Below the pieces are notes generated by a model. That model worked only from the letters and a program-made list of their open reading frames with translations, did no database searches and was not told where the DNA came from. 64,000 bases of DNA from contig NZ_VLLG01000003.1 of assembly GCF_007830125.1 (NCBI RefSeq), positions 82,109 through 146,108 on the forward strand, given 5' to 3'. The stretch is from Chitinophaga japonensis (GTDB taxonomy: Bacteria > Bacteroidota > Bacteroidia > Chitinophagales > Chitinophagaceae). The translations under genes and the position numbers were made by a program. Shown piece by piece: positions 1-7,341 of this stretch. Numbering within the stretch: position 1 is the stretch's first letter; each line of letters starts with the position of its first letter.

Positions 1-1
1 G

Positions 2-1096
2 CAGGATACCGGCGGTGCCATATGCTTTGCCCAACTCACTGCCGTTGAATACACATTTGTTTCGGTGATCCACATAGGTAATACCGTAGACTCTGCCTTC
101 CTCATTTCTCCGCAACACGGTATCCACCCCCTGGCTTTTTAAGTTATCGAGCAGGTGCTGCAGGGAGTTCCCAACAGGATGCTTTAAGAAAGTCAGGTCA
201 ATCGTGTTTTTGAGTGTTGTCCGGTATTTGAGAGAGGGTACCCGGTTCCTCGTAAACTGCATTTCCAGGTACTGCAGGGTAGGCCTCTGGTTTTCAAGAC
301 CAGGGATGGGGGACATATGGTGAAAAGAGCTGGCCTTGATGGGAACACCTACCGGCTCCCCTTCATCATTTAGCACGCGATAATAAAGCCCTCCGGTCCT
401 GAACACACGCGAGTCTTCGCTTCCCCTTTCCGCGCACACATTATACTGGCGGAGGAGGGCATTCAGCTGAGGGAGGTTGGCATAGCGGTAGGTACCCAGG
501 ACATTTTCCAGGACGTTGCCAATAGCCCGCCTTGTTTCACTTTTGCCGTAGCTGACTTTAGCGGCATTAACGGGCTTGAGCTGGTAAGTCTTCTTCCTTT
601 TGCTATCTTCGGCAGGCACCAGGTTATATTTTTTTTCGAGGTTGAGCCGCGCGGGTTCCGATTTTAATTTCCCGATGTTCTGCATGTCAATGCGCGTACC
701 GTCCGTCCGGATTTTTACACTGACGATGTGGATGTGCGGATGGCCGGCATCAAAGTGCTGGTATACCAAATAGGGTTGTCCGCCGAAGCCGATAGCATCC
801 ATGTAGTCTGCTGCAATTCGGGTAAGTTCATCCTGCCCGGTTTTTTTCTTCAGATCAAACCGCAGATTCTCCGATGGGTCGAAATTCAGGGAGATGTGCA
901 CGGCGCTCCTTGGCGCTCTTCTGTGGAGTTCAGCATGCCGCAGGAGAAGGTTCAATTTGTTGCTCAGGGTAAGGTCCTCCAGGTCCTTGGGATAACCTGC
1001 CGCTGCGATGCATTTCGCCTTCCCTTCAGCCACTTTATTTTCATTATAATTAAAGGGCCGGTGCAGGGATTTTCCGGTCTTGATTACTGCAACCAT
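2..1096 (-). CDS. Relaxase / mobilization nuclease (MobB-type), C-terminus beyond window
   Basis: This gene was read directly from the reverse strand and runs off the left edge with about 365 codons visible. The start ATG at 1096 overlaps the end of the upstream mobilization gene by 13 nt. The three-histidine metal site of HUH relaxases is visible as His119-Pro-His121-Ile-His123, within GHPHIHIVSVKI. Tyr17, in FNYNENKV, is a plausible nucleophile. By family, relaxases nick oriT and pilot the single strand into the recipient. The likely nick region is the hairpin at 1549-1585, just upstream of the mob pair. The family is secure; the tyrosine assignment is inference. Confidence 0.88.
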   Translation of the reverse strand, partial: MVAVIKTGKSLHRPFNYNENKVAEGKAKCIAAAGYPKDLEDLTLSNKLNLLLRHAELHRRAPRSAVHISLNFDPSENLRFDLKKKTGQDELTRIAADYMDAIGFGGQPYLVYQHFDAGHPHIHIVSVKIRTDGTRIDMQNIGKLKSEPARLNLEKKYNLVPAEDSKRKKTYQLKPVNAAKVSYGKSETRRAIGNVLENVLGTYRYANLPQLNALLRQYNVCAERGSEDSRVFRTGGLYYRVLNDEGEPVGVPIKASSFHHMSPIPGLENQRPTLQYLEMQFTRNRVPSLKYRTTLKNTIDLTFLKHPVGNSLQHLLDNLKSQGVDTVLRRNEEGRVYGITYVDHRNKCVFNGSELGKAYGTAGIL

Positions 1097-1470
1097 TCGT
1101 CCGCTATTGAGTAGATTTTTAGCTTGATTTTTTCCACCTGGTCAAGCAGGATCTGCCGGTCTTTCTGGAAGACACGGAGCCACATTTTTAACTCCGTTGG
1201 TGTGTCTGCCATATGGAGTTTGTGCACTGCCTGATTAAAGTTGACACCGATGCTGTTCAGCTCTTTGCGGAGAAGAGCCATCTCTGCCATAAAGTCATCC
1301 AGCGAGCGGTTCCGATGGGTGCTTACCAGGGGTTTATCCAATACCCGGTGCCGTATAAAATCACTGAGTTTTCGGCAGGTCGTACGCTTCCATTTACTTT
1401 CCATCCGGGCATATTCCTGTGGCGTCATCCGGAAGTTGACCACCCGGCTTTTGTTGTTATTTCCATTCAT
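1084..1470 (-). CDS. Relaxosome accessory protein, MobC/MobA-like
   Basis: This is a small basic protein of about 128 residues. It has an N-terminal ribbon-helix-helix-like stretch (SRVVNFRMTPQEYARM) and a C-terminal segment with LRKELNSIGVNFNQAVHKL, which is the signature of bacterial MobC-type mobilization proteins. Such proteins bind oriT and help the relaxase melt and nick it. The ATG at 1470 was chosen because the family homology begins there; the open frame extends to 1497 through two other ATGs. It overlaps the relaxase start by 13 nt, so the two are translationally coupled. Confidence 0.82.
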   Translation of the reverse strand: MNGNNNKSRVVNFRMTPQEYARMESKWKRTTCRKLSDFIRHRVLDKPLVSTHRNRSLDDFMAEMALLRKELNSIGVNFNQAVHKLHMADTPTELKMWLRVFQKDRQILLDQVEKIKLKIYSIADEWLQ

Positions 1471-1548
1471 CACTATGATCATTTTCACGTTCAACAAAGG
1501 GTCGTTTTCTGCCTTCAGCTCCCCGCGCCGAGTTCCGAGGCATCAGCG

Positions 1549-1585
1549 GGCAAGATTCGCTTGTAAGACAAGCGGACATCTTGCC
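1549..1585. other. Nested perfect inverted repeat, candidate oriT
   Basis: The outer arms GGCAAGAT/ATCTTGCC enclose inner arms CGCTTGT/ACAAGCG with an AAG loop. One unpaired base lies on the left and three on the right. It sits in the only gap between the mob pair and the primase, about 80 nt upstream of the mobilization genes, the usual place for an oriT. No A- or T-run follows either side, which argues against a terminator. The origin role is inferred from structure and position. Confidence 0.6.
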
Positions 1586-1725
1586 GAATGCACGAAGTAG
1601 GCGTTCTGTTGGTTCCCGGAGCATTATGACCAGGAGCTTATCGCTAATTCCCTGCTTTCGGTCACCACCTGCTGTCAAGGTATTCCGTGCCCTATTTTTA
1701 ATTGGTTGCTATACATTCAGGCATT

Positions 1726-2640
1726 TCAGAGCTTCTGGTTTGCGCGCATTTTTACAGGCTTCCCAAACTCCTTAAGCCAGTCATTATAATCCTTATGGTT
1801 CCGGTAGAGATGCCGCATGTCCTGGTAAGCGGTATGTAGACTGAGGGCATAGAGGGTGAAATTTTGTCCGCCCGTATCGTTGTCGAGGAAGAGATTCCGG
1901 ACGGGATGTTTCTCGATAAAAGGGCGTGCCTTTTCAAACATGCCCAAGGTATTGAGGATAACAAAATCCTGCTGCGCGAGCGGCTGGTTTTTGAACAGGG
2001 TCTGATGGGAGAGGAAGTCAAAGAAACCTTCAAAAATATTGACTGTTTGGTGGCTGTTGGAGAAGGTAGTAATGTCCTTTGGCAGGCTGGCCGATTTCAT
2101 ATAAGGATTACGGATATCCCATCCATCCGAGTCGTTTTTAAAGCCGATTCCATAGTACTCCTTTTCTCCAATGCGGAAGGTCACTTCCCGACAGTATTTA
2201 TCCGCCACTTCCAGATCGATCCGCCGCTCCCGGAGGTATTTGAGGAGGGGATATTTCCGCAGGGATTTGTCGCTGATGACCTCAATTTTTTTCCCCGGCG
2301 CCTCGTTCAACTTAATCTCCTTTCTCGGTAGCGGATGAAAAGAAGAAGAAAGCATTTTAGAGAGGAATTCTCCGACGGTACATCCATCATGGAGAATGGC
2401 AAAATCAATCAGGTTGCCCCCCTTACCGAGTCCGTGATCAAACCAGGCATTAAGCTTTCTGTCCACTTTAAAGCTGGCTGTTTTTTCATCCCGGAGCGGG
2501 GAAAGGTACCAGAATTCATTGCCGCGTATTTTCGCCGGTTGGTAGCCTAGCGATTCCAGAAAGGAGACCAAGTCCATTTCCTTAATCTCCCGGATCTTTT
2601 GTTTCATTTTCTCTTTGTCCATCTCACAGATCTTTAGCAC
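1726..2640 (-). CDS. Toprim-domain DNA primase of the ICE
   Basis: This protein is 304 residues long. The N-terminal part (about 20-85) has the CHC2-like primase zinc-finger fold pattern (WYLSPLRDEKTASFKV, then GKGGNLIDF), but the zinc-binding cysteines are absent, as is common in mobile-element primases of this phylum. The C-terminal part has Toprim motifs: NIFEGFFDFL supplies the catalytic Glu and FLDNDTGG the metal-binding Asp pair. Such primases probably restart DNA synthesis on transferred single strands. ATGs at 2640 and 2622 are both possible starts. It lies downstream of the gene at 2680-3060. Confidence 0.87.
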   Translation of the reverse strand: MLKICEMDKEKMKQKIREIKEMDLVSFLESLGYQPAKIRGNEFWYLSPLRDEKTASFKVDRKLNAWFDHGLGKGGNLIDFAILHDGCTVGEFLSKMLSSSFHPLPRKEIKLNEAPGKKIEVISDKSLRKYPLLKYLRERRIDLEVADKYCREVTFRIGEKEYYGIGFKNDSDGWDIRNPYMKSASLPKDITTFSNSHQTVNIFEGFFDFLSHQTLFKNQPLAQQDFVILNTLGMFEKARPFIEKHPVRNLFLDNDTGGQNFTLYALSLHTAYQDMRHLYRNHKDYNDWLKEFGKPVKMRANQKL

Positions 2641-2679
2641 ACTAATTATGAATTGACCATGCTGACAGGTAATAGCCTA

Positions 2680-3060
2680 TTACCGGCCCAGCCGCTTTCC
2701 TTTTTTTCGGTTTCTGTTTTCTTTTCCGATAAGCTGCAGGTTGTTATACTGGGTAGGTTTCAGACCGACCTCTTTAAGGATGTTGGGAGGAATATTGTTA
2801 TTAAGTATTACCTCACCATTACGCATATGGGGTAGAACGTAATTACGGATATGGCTTACCAGTGCCGTTGTCAATTTGGGGTTGGCAATGATATCCTTGA
2901 TCGGAGGCGTTACCCGAAGAATGCCAAAGGCACGCTCCTTAGGTATACCATAAACGATATGGTCAGCTTGCAGATCTTTCAATACCCTGGAAAGTTCAGG
3001 ATGCTCTGCAGCCTTGACGGCGCCAGTAGTTCTTTCTGTTTTAATTTTCATTCCTTTCAT
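2680..3060 (-). CDS. Conserved ICE protein of unknown function
   Basis: I do not recognise a functional family. The product is a basic soluble protein of about 126 residues with no signal or membrane segment and a very basic tail (KENRNRKKGKRLGR), which suggests nucleic-acid contact. The open frame begins at a GTG (3063), but ATG 3060 or ATG 3051 is more likely; the latter is preceded by AAAGGA. A -7 element lies at 3092-3099. It is probably co-transcribed with the primase, so a role in mobilization or DNA processing is a reasonable guess. Confidence 0.62.
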   Translation of the reverse strand: MKGMKIKTERTTGAVKAAEHPELSRVLKDLQADHIVYGIPKERAFGILRVTPPIKDIIANPKLTTALVSHIRNYVLPHMRNGEVILNNNIPPNILKEVGLKPTQYNNLQLIGKENRNRKKGKRLGR

Positions 3061-3091
3061 CACGTTTTCATTCTCACAAAAAATTGTAGTA

Positions 3092-3099
3092 CAAAAATA
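3092..3099 (-). promoter_or_regulatory. -7 promoter element for the 3060-to-1084 minus-strand genes
   Basis: The reverse strand reads TATTTTTG, a full match to the Bacteroidetes -7 consensus TAnnTTTG, about 30 nt upstream of the start codon. It is arranged back-to-back with the plus-strand element at 3166-3173. No convincing -33 box was seen. Confidence 0.5.
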
Positions 3100-3165
3100 A
3101 AGTGAATATGGGGCATAAACCTATCCTCCGTATATAAGGATGAGGAAGTAGCCATTAATTGTTTC

Positions 3166-3173
3166 TACTTTTG
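3166..3173 (+). promoter_or_regulatory. -7 promoter element for the 3196 gene
   Basis: TACTTTTG matches TAnnTTTG exactly and lies 22 nt before the ATG at 3196. A purine-rich AAAGGAG at 3184-3190 is an unusually good Shine-Dalgarno-like sequence for this phylum and supports that start. Confidence 0.55.
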
Positions 3174-3195
3174 TAATGCAAAAGAAAGGAGTGAT

Positions 3196-3474
3196 ATGAA
3201 TGTAAGTGAAGTAAGCAAATTGATGGACACGATCCTGAGTATCCCTGGAATGAATGACCCGGTAAAAATTGATTTGAAGATCAGCCGAAGGCAGGTCCTG
3301 GTTTTAAGTCATGTCATTGAGCGGGGAGTCACCGGTAAGGAAGGGAGCATGGCTGGGCTATTGGAAAGTCTTCCAAAAGAAGCGCTGACGGAATTGGGCC
3401 AGCTCTCCGGGGAATGTTTGCAGAAGGCGGGCCTGGTGGAGCTGTACGAGAAGCTAAAAAATCTGGGGAAGTAG
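3196..3474 (+). CDS. Small conserved ICE protein, unknown function
   Basis: The product is 92 residues, soluble and helix-rich, with no catalytic motif. Residues 1-30 are followed by a helical region with alternating charges (ALTELGQLSGECLQKAGLVE). I cannot assign a family. It is transcribed away from the mobilization genes from its own -7 element and followed directly by a terminator hairpin. It is therefore a monocistronic unit, perhaps a small regulator of the element, though nothing in the sequence proves that. Confidence 0.6.
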   Translation: MNVSEVSKLMDTILSIPGMNDPVKIDLKISRRQVLVLSHVIERGVTGKEGSMAGLLESLPKEALTELGQLSGECLQKAGLVELYEKLKNLGK

Positions 3475-3480
3475 CATGGT

Positions 3481-3497
3481 GGGGCTTATGAAGCCCC
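3481..3497 (+). terminator. Terminator hairpin after the 3196 gene
   Basis: Arms GGGGCTT and AAGCCCC enclose an ATG loop and are followed by CTTATTTT. It begins 7 nt after the stop codon. Confidence 0.55.
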
Positions 3498-3522
3498 CTT
3501 ATTTTGAAGTACACAGGAATCC

Positions 3523-3548
3523 AATCCTGGGCAAAACTGCCCGGGATT
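3523..3548. terminator. Hairpin terminator between convergent genes
   Basis: An 11-bp stem (AATCCTGGGCA / TGCCCGGGATT, one G-U pair) with an AAAC loop runs into five T residues on the plus strand. It lies immediately downstream of the serine hydrolase, which converges from the right. Confidence 0.6.
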
Positions 3549-3550
3549 TT

Positions 3551-4675
3551 TCATAAGCGGTCCTGCGGTCGCAGGCCCGTCAGAATTGTTTCTGCCAATT
3601 CAGATAACTCATCAGGAAGGAATGTATTGGACAATACAATAACCCCTATATCTTTCGCTGGAAACAGCACTATTTTGGAGGAGTACCCCGGAACATTACC
3701 ATCCTGAAAGATGCGCCTATTTCCATCCGGTTTGGTAATTAGCTGCCAGTTGAGTCCGCAGCTATACCGTGAGCCGTTTCCCATCTCGAATCCCCAGCTT
3801 TCTTTTCGCGTCAGCCGGATTGCTTCGCTGTCTTCCTTTATCTGCGCCTTCAGGTAAAGTAACATGTCTGATATATCCGATTTAAGGCCGCCTGCTGCTC
3901 CCATTTGAATATAAGAGGAGGTGTCAGGCTGTCCCTGAGCAGTGTATCCGGTTGCCATACATCCCATTTCGCTTTCAGAGAGGCGAATTCCGCTGTGTTT
4001 CATGCCTAAGGGATCGAAGATTTTTTCCTTTAGTAGACCTTCAAAGGACTTTCCGTAGACATCCTCCAGTATATAAGAAAGCAGTATAGCGGCAGGATTG
4101 GAATACTGGTACTTAACACCCGGAACGGTATCGATACGGACCGTATGCAGTTGCTCGAAGAAATCTTCCCGTGAATAGCCAGGTTTTCCGGCAAGTTCAG
4201 TAAACGCAAATGGCAAACGGGAGACGTGAGAAACGAGGTGGAATAATCGGACCGGCTGGCCCGCATATTCCAGGTTGGGATAATCTCCCTTCAGGTACTT
4301 ACGGATATCATCATCCAGCTTGACTTTTTTTTCGATGGTTGCCTGTGCAAGCAGCAGGGCAGTGAAGGTCTTGGTAATCGAGGCGATGGTATAAAGTGTG
4401 CTATCAGCAGGGCGAGTGGCTTTACCCTTGGCAGTAGTTCCGAAGTGGTAAGTATACTGCCTCCCCTGATCGTAAATGCCAATGGAAAGGCCTACGGCCT
4501 TTGGATTAGCCATAAATTTTTCAGCAGCCGGTAGTACTATTGGATCGGTAATCACTTTGGTGCCGGATTGCGCATTTGCGAGCATGCTCAGCGTACACAG
4601 TCCGATAAGCAGGTGGGTAGCAAATAGTAGACTTTTTTTGGGCGGTGGACTATAATTCATGAGATATTTTTTCAA
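3551..4675 (-). CDS. Secreted serine hydrolase, class C beta-lactamase / DD-peptidase fold
   Basis: This is a 374-residue protein with an N-terminal signal segment of about 36 residues (hydrophobic core LLFATHLLIGLCTLSML, ending ANAQ). The SxxK nucleophile motif is Ser99-Ile-Thr-Lys102, and the YxN motif is Tyr191-Ser-Asn193. The third motif is degenerate, reading QDGNVPGYSS where many relatives have HTG. Members include esterases, D-aminopeptidases and class C beta-lactamases, so substrate and any antibiotic resistance cannot be inferred. It lies between ICE genes and looks like periplasmic or surface cargo with its own transcription unit. Confidence 0.85.
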   Translation of the reverse strand: MKKYLMNYSPPPKKSLLFATHLLIGLCTLSMLANAQSGTKVITDPIVLPAAEKFMANPKAVGLSIGIYDQGRQYTYHFGTTAKGKATRPADSTLYTIASITKTFTALLLAQATIEKKVKLDDDIRKYLKGDYPNLEYAGQPVRLFHLVSHVSRLPFAFTELAGKPGYSREDFFEQLHTVRIDTVPGVKYQYSNPAAILLSYILEDVYGKSFEGLLKEKIFDPLGMKHSGIRLSESEMGCMATGYTAQGQPDTSSYIQMGAAGGLKSDISDMLLYLKAQIKEDSEAIRLTRKESWGFEMGNGSRYSCGLNWQLITKPDGNRRIFQDGNVPGYSSKIVLFPAKDIGVIVLSNTFLPDELSELAETILTGLRPQDRL

Positions 4676-4778
4676 TAAAACTTACAGGCACCATTTAGGG
4701 CCATTTCAACAGGACAAATACTTTGCCAGCATGACATCTGTCCTTTTTAGGCCCAGGACGATACAAGCAGGGAAGGTA

Positions 4779-4815
4779 TGTTCGTTTCCGTACGATACCT
4801 GTGCGTAAACGAACA
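4779..4815. repeat. Inverted repeat upstream of the serine hydrolase
   Basis: TGTTCGTTT (4779-4787) and AAACGAACA (4807-4815) form perfect 9-nt arms separated by 19 nt. It lies about 100 nt upstream of the hydrolase start and downstream of the 4936 gene. It could be an operator or a weak terminator; no T-run is present. Confidence 0.35.
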
Positions 4816-4935
4816 CAAATAAAGTAAGCAGGGGTATGAGATGATGGGAGACTGCCTATTAGCAGAATCTATTATTTTATTGAGCCGGTCATTTATGCTG
4901 CTTCCGGCAAAAAACAGGATAGTGCGTGCGCCAAA

Positions 4936-5223
4936 TCAGTTAAGCAGTTCAGTTCCCTTATCCGAACGGTCATCATTTAGAAGGCGGATGACACGGAGGG
5001 CTATGGGGTCGTTTAAAGTCGGGTTTTTTATACGTTCACTGAGTTTGGAACACCAGGTTTCAATAGCTTCTTCCGGAGAACTTCCATATCCCATAATGCC
5101 GGAACCGTCCGGTCCATATTGGCAGATATAGATTTTCCCACTAGTATAAACAGCCGGTCGCAGGATTATAAAATTATTATGCAAAGCAAACTGGTCGCAA
5201 AAGGTTTTAGTTTTAGTTTTCAT
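4936..5223 (-). CDS. Hypothetical ICE accessory protein
   Basis: This is a soluble protein of 95 residues without signal peptide. Its middle contains ICQYGPDGSGIMGYGSSPEEAIETW, a pattern reminiscent of small HicB- or DUF-type beta-alpha domains in which a strand pair is followed by a helix beginning SPEEAI. No catalytic residues can be identified. It is preceded in the same direction by the histone-like gene with a gap of about 75 nt, so the two may be co-transcribed. Function unknown. Confidence 0.55.
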   Translation of the reverse strand: MKTKTKTFCDQFALHNNFIILRPAVYTSGKIYICQYGPDGSGIMGYGSSPEEAIETWCSKLSERIKNPTLNDPIALRVIRLLNDDRSDKGTELLN

Positions 5224-5298
5224 TTGTTGCGTAGTCCGTTAAGGTAAAACAAGAAGAAACTAATCGGCAAAGGGTACGGAACTTCACGTACCCTGAAT

Positions 5299-5475
5299 TT
5301 ACGATTTGCTTTTGATCTCCGATACCTCATTACGGATGTCCTGTGCCAGCACTTTTGTATCCTGCATGAATTTGCGAAGCCGGGTTCCGGCAGCGGCATT
5401 GCCATTCAGATAAAATTTAGCGGCGTCCTTTTCCGCCGTCTGCAACAAGGTTTTAAGTTTCTCAAATTTTTCCAT
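5299..5475 (-). CDS. Histone H1-like nucleoid protein (Hc1 family)
   Basis: This short gene was translated by hand. It encodes 58 residues: MEKFEKLKTLLQTAEKDA, then AKFYLNGNAAAGTRLRKFMQ, then a lysine-containing helix ending SEIKSKS. The pattern of a charged helix, FYxxGNxAAGTRxRKxMQ, and a second helix matches the Bacteroidetes Hc1-type histone H1 family. These proteins bind DNA without sequence specificity and probably compact it. A -7 element lies 56 nt upstream. On an ICE it could silence or protect the element's DNA, but that is inference. Confidence 0.8.
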   Translation of the reverse strand: MEKFEKLKTLLQTAEKDAAKFYLNGNAAAGTRLRKFMQDTKVLAQDIRNEVSEIKSKS

Positions 5476-5800
5476 AGTTCAATATTTAGGGTTACAGGGA
5501 GCTAATATAGCAATTCATACTGCTTAGTAACAAATTTACTACAATGTGTTTCAGGGTCGGTGGGAGTCGTCCGTCCATGCCAGGGAAGAACTCAAGCCGA
5601 TTAAAGAACAGATAAGTGTAACCAGTGATTTTGCAAAGACTACCGCAGGCAGGATATTAAAGTACCAGGGGGTAATTGCAGTCAGGCCAACAGCCAGGCA
5701 GGGAGATTGCGGAAGTTAAGAGGACCAGGAGCTTTACGCGCCCCCAAAAGCCCCATCGGCAAGTTTCCGTTGAGGCTTCAGACCGGTTTGCGGCTTAAGG
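5476..5800. other. Non-coding interval between PRTRC operon and histone gene
   Basis: No plausible gene is seen on either strand. It holds the histone-gene promoter (5531-5538) near its left end. The rest is the region after the last PRTRC gene, with no convincing terminator. Confidence 0.5.
5531..5538 (-). promoter_or_regulatory. -7 promoter element of the histone-like gene
   Basis: The reverse strand reads TAAATTTG, an exact TAnnTTTG match, 56 nt upstream of the start codon at 5475. Confidence 0.45.
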
Positions 5801-6628
5801 CTAGGCCGCATTGGCCATCCGATCAGTATGGGCGGTTATTTTAATGGGCAGGGCACGGAATCGGAGTAGGTCAACAAAGAAGCCCCGGTATTCGAGAAAC
5901 CCCTGCCGGATGGCCTGTTCCAGAAGGGAGCCGGTGAGGTTGGCCAGTGTGGAGTTAATGAATAAGGACTGCTGGGCCAGTGCTTCTGCCATAGAGCAGG
6001 AAGGTTCCCTATTATCCACCTGTGTCAGCAGACTATCCTTAAATTCGTCCGTCACCATCGGGAGAAAGGCGACGGGGATATATTTCTTGGAATCCGGTTG
6101 CCGCACATCACCTACGGTGGCTAGAATTACCTGTCCATTATAACGGCTATTTCCACAGTCAATCCAATAGGTAGGGGAGTCCAGCACATGCCCCATTTTG
6201 ATATGCTGTTCCAAGAGGAGGTCAGCTATTTCAAAGCGGGGCTTTACTTCATCTACGCAGGAGATGGTGAGGGAAGCCATATTTTCGCGGAGGATGTTTG
6301 TACGCGTTTTTTTTTCAAAGCGCTGTGTGATGGCTTTCCAGTCCGTTCCAAAAAATCGGTTGACCTTATTTATGAGGCAGACGGATTTAGGCAGTCCGAT
6401 TTCACTGTCGGCAAAAAGTTGCCTACCGACATTCGTTTCAGATACCGTATCATCGTCCCAGAGCTGAACAGTAAAACCGGGGTGACCCAAGGCGATGAGC
6501 GTATGGTTTAAACGGGCGATTGCGGCGATCATATGACTGCCCGTCCCTCCGGCTCCGATGATGTTGATGGAGATCGGGTTAGTCGGATTTATGAAGCTAT
6601 TATCCATAAAATGCAGTGGCTGTTTCAT
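5801..6628 (-). CDS. PRTRC system ThiF/E1-like adenylyltransferase
   Basis: The product is 275 residues. A Rossmann nucleotide loop, GAGGTG, occupies residues 25-30, followed by the E1-superfamily acidic and basic signature WDDDTVSETNVGRQLF. A later cysteine (SCVDEVKPRFE) could be the transfer cysteine. ThiF/MoeB/E1 enzymes adenylate the C-terminus of small ubiquitin-like proteins; in PRTRC loci the substrate is not established. The start codon overlaps the stop of protein B by 4 nt. It is the last gene of a long operon. Confidence 0.9.
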   Translation of the reverse strand: MKQPLHFMDNSFINPTNPISINIIGAGGTGSHMIAAIARLNHTLIALGHPGFTVQLWDDDTVSETNVGRQLFADSEIGLPKSVCLINKVNRFFGTDWKAITQRFEKKTRTNILRENMASLTISCVDEVKPRFEIADLLLEQHIKMGHVLDSPTYWIDCGNSRYNGQVILATVGDVRQPDSKKYIPVAFLPMVTDEFKDSLLTQVDNREPSCSMAEALAQQSLFINSTLANLTGSLLEQAIRQGFLEYRGFFVDLLRFRALPIKITAHTDRMANAA

Positions 6629-7341
6629 GCTAATAAGTTTTTAAGTTTTATCCGGGAATCGACCAGTTCATCTTCAGGGAATCGGCTGCCCTTGTTTACG
6701 AGCATTTTCCAGAGATTTACCGGGTTGGAGCGGCAAGGTATATGACGGGTGAACAAGTGGCTGAAATAGGTGTTGTAGAACAGGTTATGCCATTGTTCGA
6801 TAAAGCTTTCCAATGTGCAGTCCTTATCAAAAGAAACATCAGCGGTACCCATACACACATTGCCATTTTCATGGACGTTGAAAAAGGGGGCATGGAAAAG
6901 CTGGGTATCAGCGTTAGGCCGTTTCCTTCCTTTGAGGGCGTATAAGGAGAGCGTGTCTCCTGTTGCACGCCAGAGAAGGGCGGGTACGTAAGCTTCACCG
7001 TTGGGAATGGAAAGGGAAGGGCTAAAAAAGAGCCGTACCTTCCGTGCCAGTGTATACCAAACTGCGAAGCCGCCCATACCGTGCCTGAGGTGGAGCAAGT
7101 TATCCGGTAGTATGCCGGGGCAGTGCAGGAAATCCGTCTGTAAATCTTTAGAGGAGGCGAGACAGCGGGCGAGCTCAATCGTTTCCCTTTTCGTCAGCGG
7201 GTGGGCATTGATCGGGTAGCCACTGGCGTTGAAGTCATATGCTTCCACATACCTGTCATAAGAGTCGGTCAGCGATTGGTTCAATACCCATGCTTTGACC
7301 GGCATATGAACAGCCCGGAAGAGTTGATTTATATTTTTCAT
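6625..7341 (-). CDS. PRTRC system protein B
   Basis: This 238-residue soluble protein is recognised by its place between ThiF and protein F and by features of the family. These include a repeated beta-rich N-terminal half and the segment NVHENGNVCMGTADVSFD, which carries conserved Cys and Gly. It overlaps both neighbours by 4 nt (ATGA), so B, F and ThiF are translationally coupled. The biochemical role is unknown. Genomic association of the family with ThiF and ubiquitin-like folds suggests part of a protein-conjugation or JAB-type pathway, but that is inference. Confidence 0.82.
   Translation of the reverse strand: MKNINQLFRAVHMPVKAWVLNQSLTDSYDRYVEAYDFNASGYPINAHPLTKRETIELARCLASSKDLQTDFLHCPGILPDNLLHLRHGMGGFAVWYTLARKVRLFFSPSLSIPNGEAYVPALLWRATGDTLSLYALKGRKRPNADTQLFHAPFFNVHENGNVCMGTADVSFDKDCTLESFIEQWHNLFYNTYFSHLFTRHIPCRSNPVNLWKMLVNKGSRFPEDELVDSRIKLKNLLA

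Noticed and set aside
728-1114. Plus-strand frame opposite the relaxase
   Set aside because: It is antisense to the relaxase HUH region and has no motif of its own.
1457-1678. 73-codon minus-strand frame upstream of the mob genes
   Set aside because: It overlaps the start of the relaxosome gene and spans the oriT candidate hairpin, with no family resemblance.
5220-5405. 61-codon minus-strand frame near the histone gene
   Set aside because: It overlaps the histone-like frame in another phase; the histone reading has a clear family pattern and promoter.
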